From: Paenibacillus sp. RC67
GTDB lineage: Bacteria > Bacillota > Bacilli > Paenibacillales > NBRC-103111
Direction: 5' to 3'
DNA: 64,000 bases
Assembly (NCBI RefSeq): GCF_030020805.1
Contig: NZ_CP125098.1
Coordinates: 5,479,501-5,543,500 of the forward strand
Within the stretch, counting starts at the first letter, position 1. Every line of letters begins with the position of its first letter. The notes under the pieces are model-generated. The model had not been told where the DNA came from, ran no database searches, and saw only the letters and a list, made by a program, of their open reading frames with translations. The position numbers and the translations under genes are program-made. This document shows, one piece after another, positions 63,086 through 64,000 of the stretch.

Positions 63086-64000
63086 TCATTCAGGCTTGGG
63101 ACCTGCGTTACGGATAGCCTCCGAAACATCTCCTAACTTCTCGAAGTTTCGAATGAAACGGCCTGCGAGCTCCAGAGCTTTCATATCATAAGCTGCTGGA
63201 TCCTCCCAAGTCTTGCGAGGCTGAAGCACTTCGCTCGGAACACCTTCGACATGATCCGGAATGCCAACACCAAAGATCGGATCCGGTGTAAACTCAGCCT
63301 GCTCCAAGCTTCCGTTCAATGCTGCAGTAACCATGGCTCTTGTATAGGCCAAGTTCATTCTTTTGCCTACTCCGTAGCTGCCTCCAGACCACCCGGTATT
63401 TACGAGATACACTTTGGCTTGATGCTCATCAATCTTTTTGCCGAGCATTTCTGCATAAGCACTTGGGCGAAGCGGCAGGAACGGCGCCCCAAAGCAAGAA
63501 GAGAATGTTGCTTCAGGTTCTGTCACTCCACGCTCTGTACCTGCCAGCTTCGACGTATAGCCAGAAAGGAAATGATACATTGCTTGCTCCTTCGTCAGCT
63601 TGGAGATGGGAGGAAGCACTCCGAATGCATCCGCAGTTAAAAATACAATAACACCAGGATGTCCGGCAGTACCAGGAATGACAGCATTAGCGATGTATTC
63701 AACCGGGTATGCCGCACGTGTATTTTCCGTTAAGGAGTTATCCGAGTAATCAGCGACGCCGCTCTGAGGATCCAGAACGACATTTTCGAGTACCGTTCCT
63801 TTTTGAATAGCATCCCAAATTTGAGGCTCTTTCTCCTTGGTAAGTCCGATGCATTTGGCATAACAGCCGCCCTCGAAGTTGAATACGCCCCGGTCTGACC
63901 AACCATGCTCATCGTCACCGATCAAGCTGCGGTTAGGGTCCGCAGACAGTGTCGTTTTGCCTGTACCAGACAAGCCAAAGAACAAAGCCACATCTCCCTG
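63086..64000 (-). CDS. pckA: Phosphoenolpyruvate carboxykinase (ATP), 5' end outside window
   Basis: Gluconeogenic enzyme converting oxaloacetate and ATP to PEP. The window holds the C-terminal 304 residues of about 530. The frame enters at the right edge reading [19 protein letters not shown], the kinase-1a P-loop. The metal site DDEHGWS, then the NFEGGCYAK segment and the C-terminal [16 protein letters not shown] are intact. Nucleotide-binding GLSGTGKTT marks the ATP-type enzyme. The true start lies beyond position 64000. Confidence 0.96.
   Translation of the reverse strand, partial: QGDVALFFGLSGTGKTTLSADPNRSLIGDDEHGWSDRGVFNFEGGCYAKCIGLTKEKEPQIWDAIQKGTVLENVVLDPQSGVADYSDNSLTENTRAAYPVEYIANAVIPGTAGHPGVIVFLTADAFGVLPPISKLTKEQAMYHFLSGYTSKLAGTERGVTEPEATFSSCFGAPFLPLRPSAYAEMLGKKIDEHQAKVYLVNTGWSGGSYGVGKRMNLAYTRAMVTAALNGSLEQAEFTPDPIFGVGIPDHVEGVPSEVLQPRKTWEDPAAYDMKALELAGRFIRNFEKLGDVSEAIRNAGPKPE

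Overview
The window looks like chromosome from an endospore-forming member of the Bacilli, most probably Paenibacillus or a close relative. The support is spore genes (a CwlJ-type germination hydrolase and a CotB/CotH-like coat cluster), three T-box leaders, strong GGAGG ribosome binding sites with many TTG/GTG starts, and a gene order close to the Bacillus subtilis alaS-yrrI-yrzR-yrrD-trmU-yrvO-cymR-rarA-tcdA-aspS-hisS-dtd-relA block. Almost everything is on the minus strand. Species-level assignment is inference.

Layout. 1-12 kb: 3'-truncated alaS with its T-box leader, an ion permease, an AI-2E-type transporter, YrzR/YrrD-like proteins, a cysteine desulfurase, CymR, divergent mnmA (broken by one frameshift), a CNNM/CorC protein and rarA. 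12.2-25.5 kb: locus A, a carbohydrate island inserted between rarA and tcdA. It has nine minus-strand genes behind a divergent AraC regulator: a GH65-like and a GH106-like hydrolase, a DUF6807 protein, a Gfo/Idh oxidoreductase, a TIM-barrel isomerase, a small membrane protein and three solute-binding lipoproteins, but no permease. 25.6-35.2 kb: tcdA, aspS, hisS (T-box), an FAD oxidoreductase, dtd and relA. 35.3-39.1 kb: spore-coat cluster (CotH kinase, an Asn/Gly/Ser repeat protein, two CotB-like proteins). 39.1-43.3 kb: coaX, marR, a lactonase-type amidohydrolase and an aminotransferase behind a T-box with a duplicated 3' half. 43.4-59.0 kb: locus B, a rhamnogalacturonan I utilisation locus like the B. 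subtilis yes/lpl/yet genes (fourth SBP, PL26 lyase, CE12 acetylesterase, YesU-like, LplA/C/B importer, YesS-like regulator, VOC dioxygenase, GH105), with an IS3-family element beside GH105. 59.3-64 kb: cwlJ, a small ORF, hrpB and 5'-truncated pckA.

How it fits together. Locus B can be read as a pathway: deacetylation (CE12), exo-cleavage of RG-I (PL26), import by LplABC, intracellular removal of the unsaturated galacturonyl unit (GH105), control by a membrane AraC regulator, and possibly rhamnonolactone opening by the amidohydrolase. Locus A looks like a second system for a different, unidentified glycoside; its oxidoreductase/isomerase/DUF6807 set is compatible with an oxidation-dependent (3-keto) route, which is inference. 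Four mutually similar SBPs have no permease beside them, and no ABC ATPase is present in the window, so shared permease and ATPase components elsewhere are implied.

No tRNA, rRNA, CRISPR array, prophage or replication origin was recognised.
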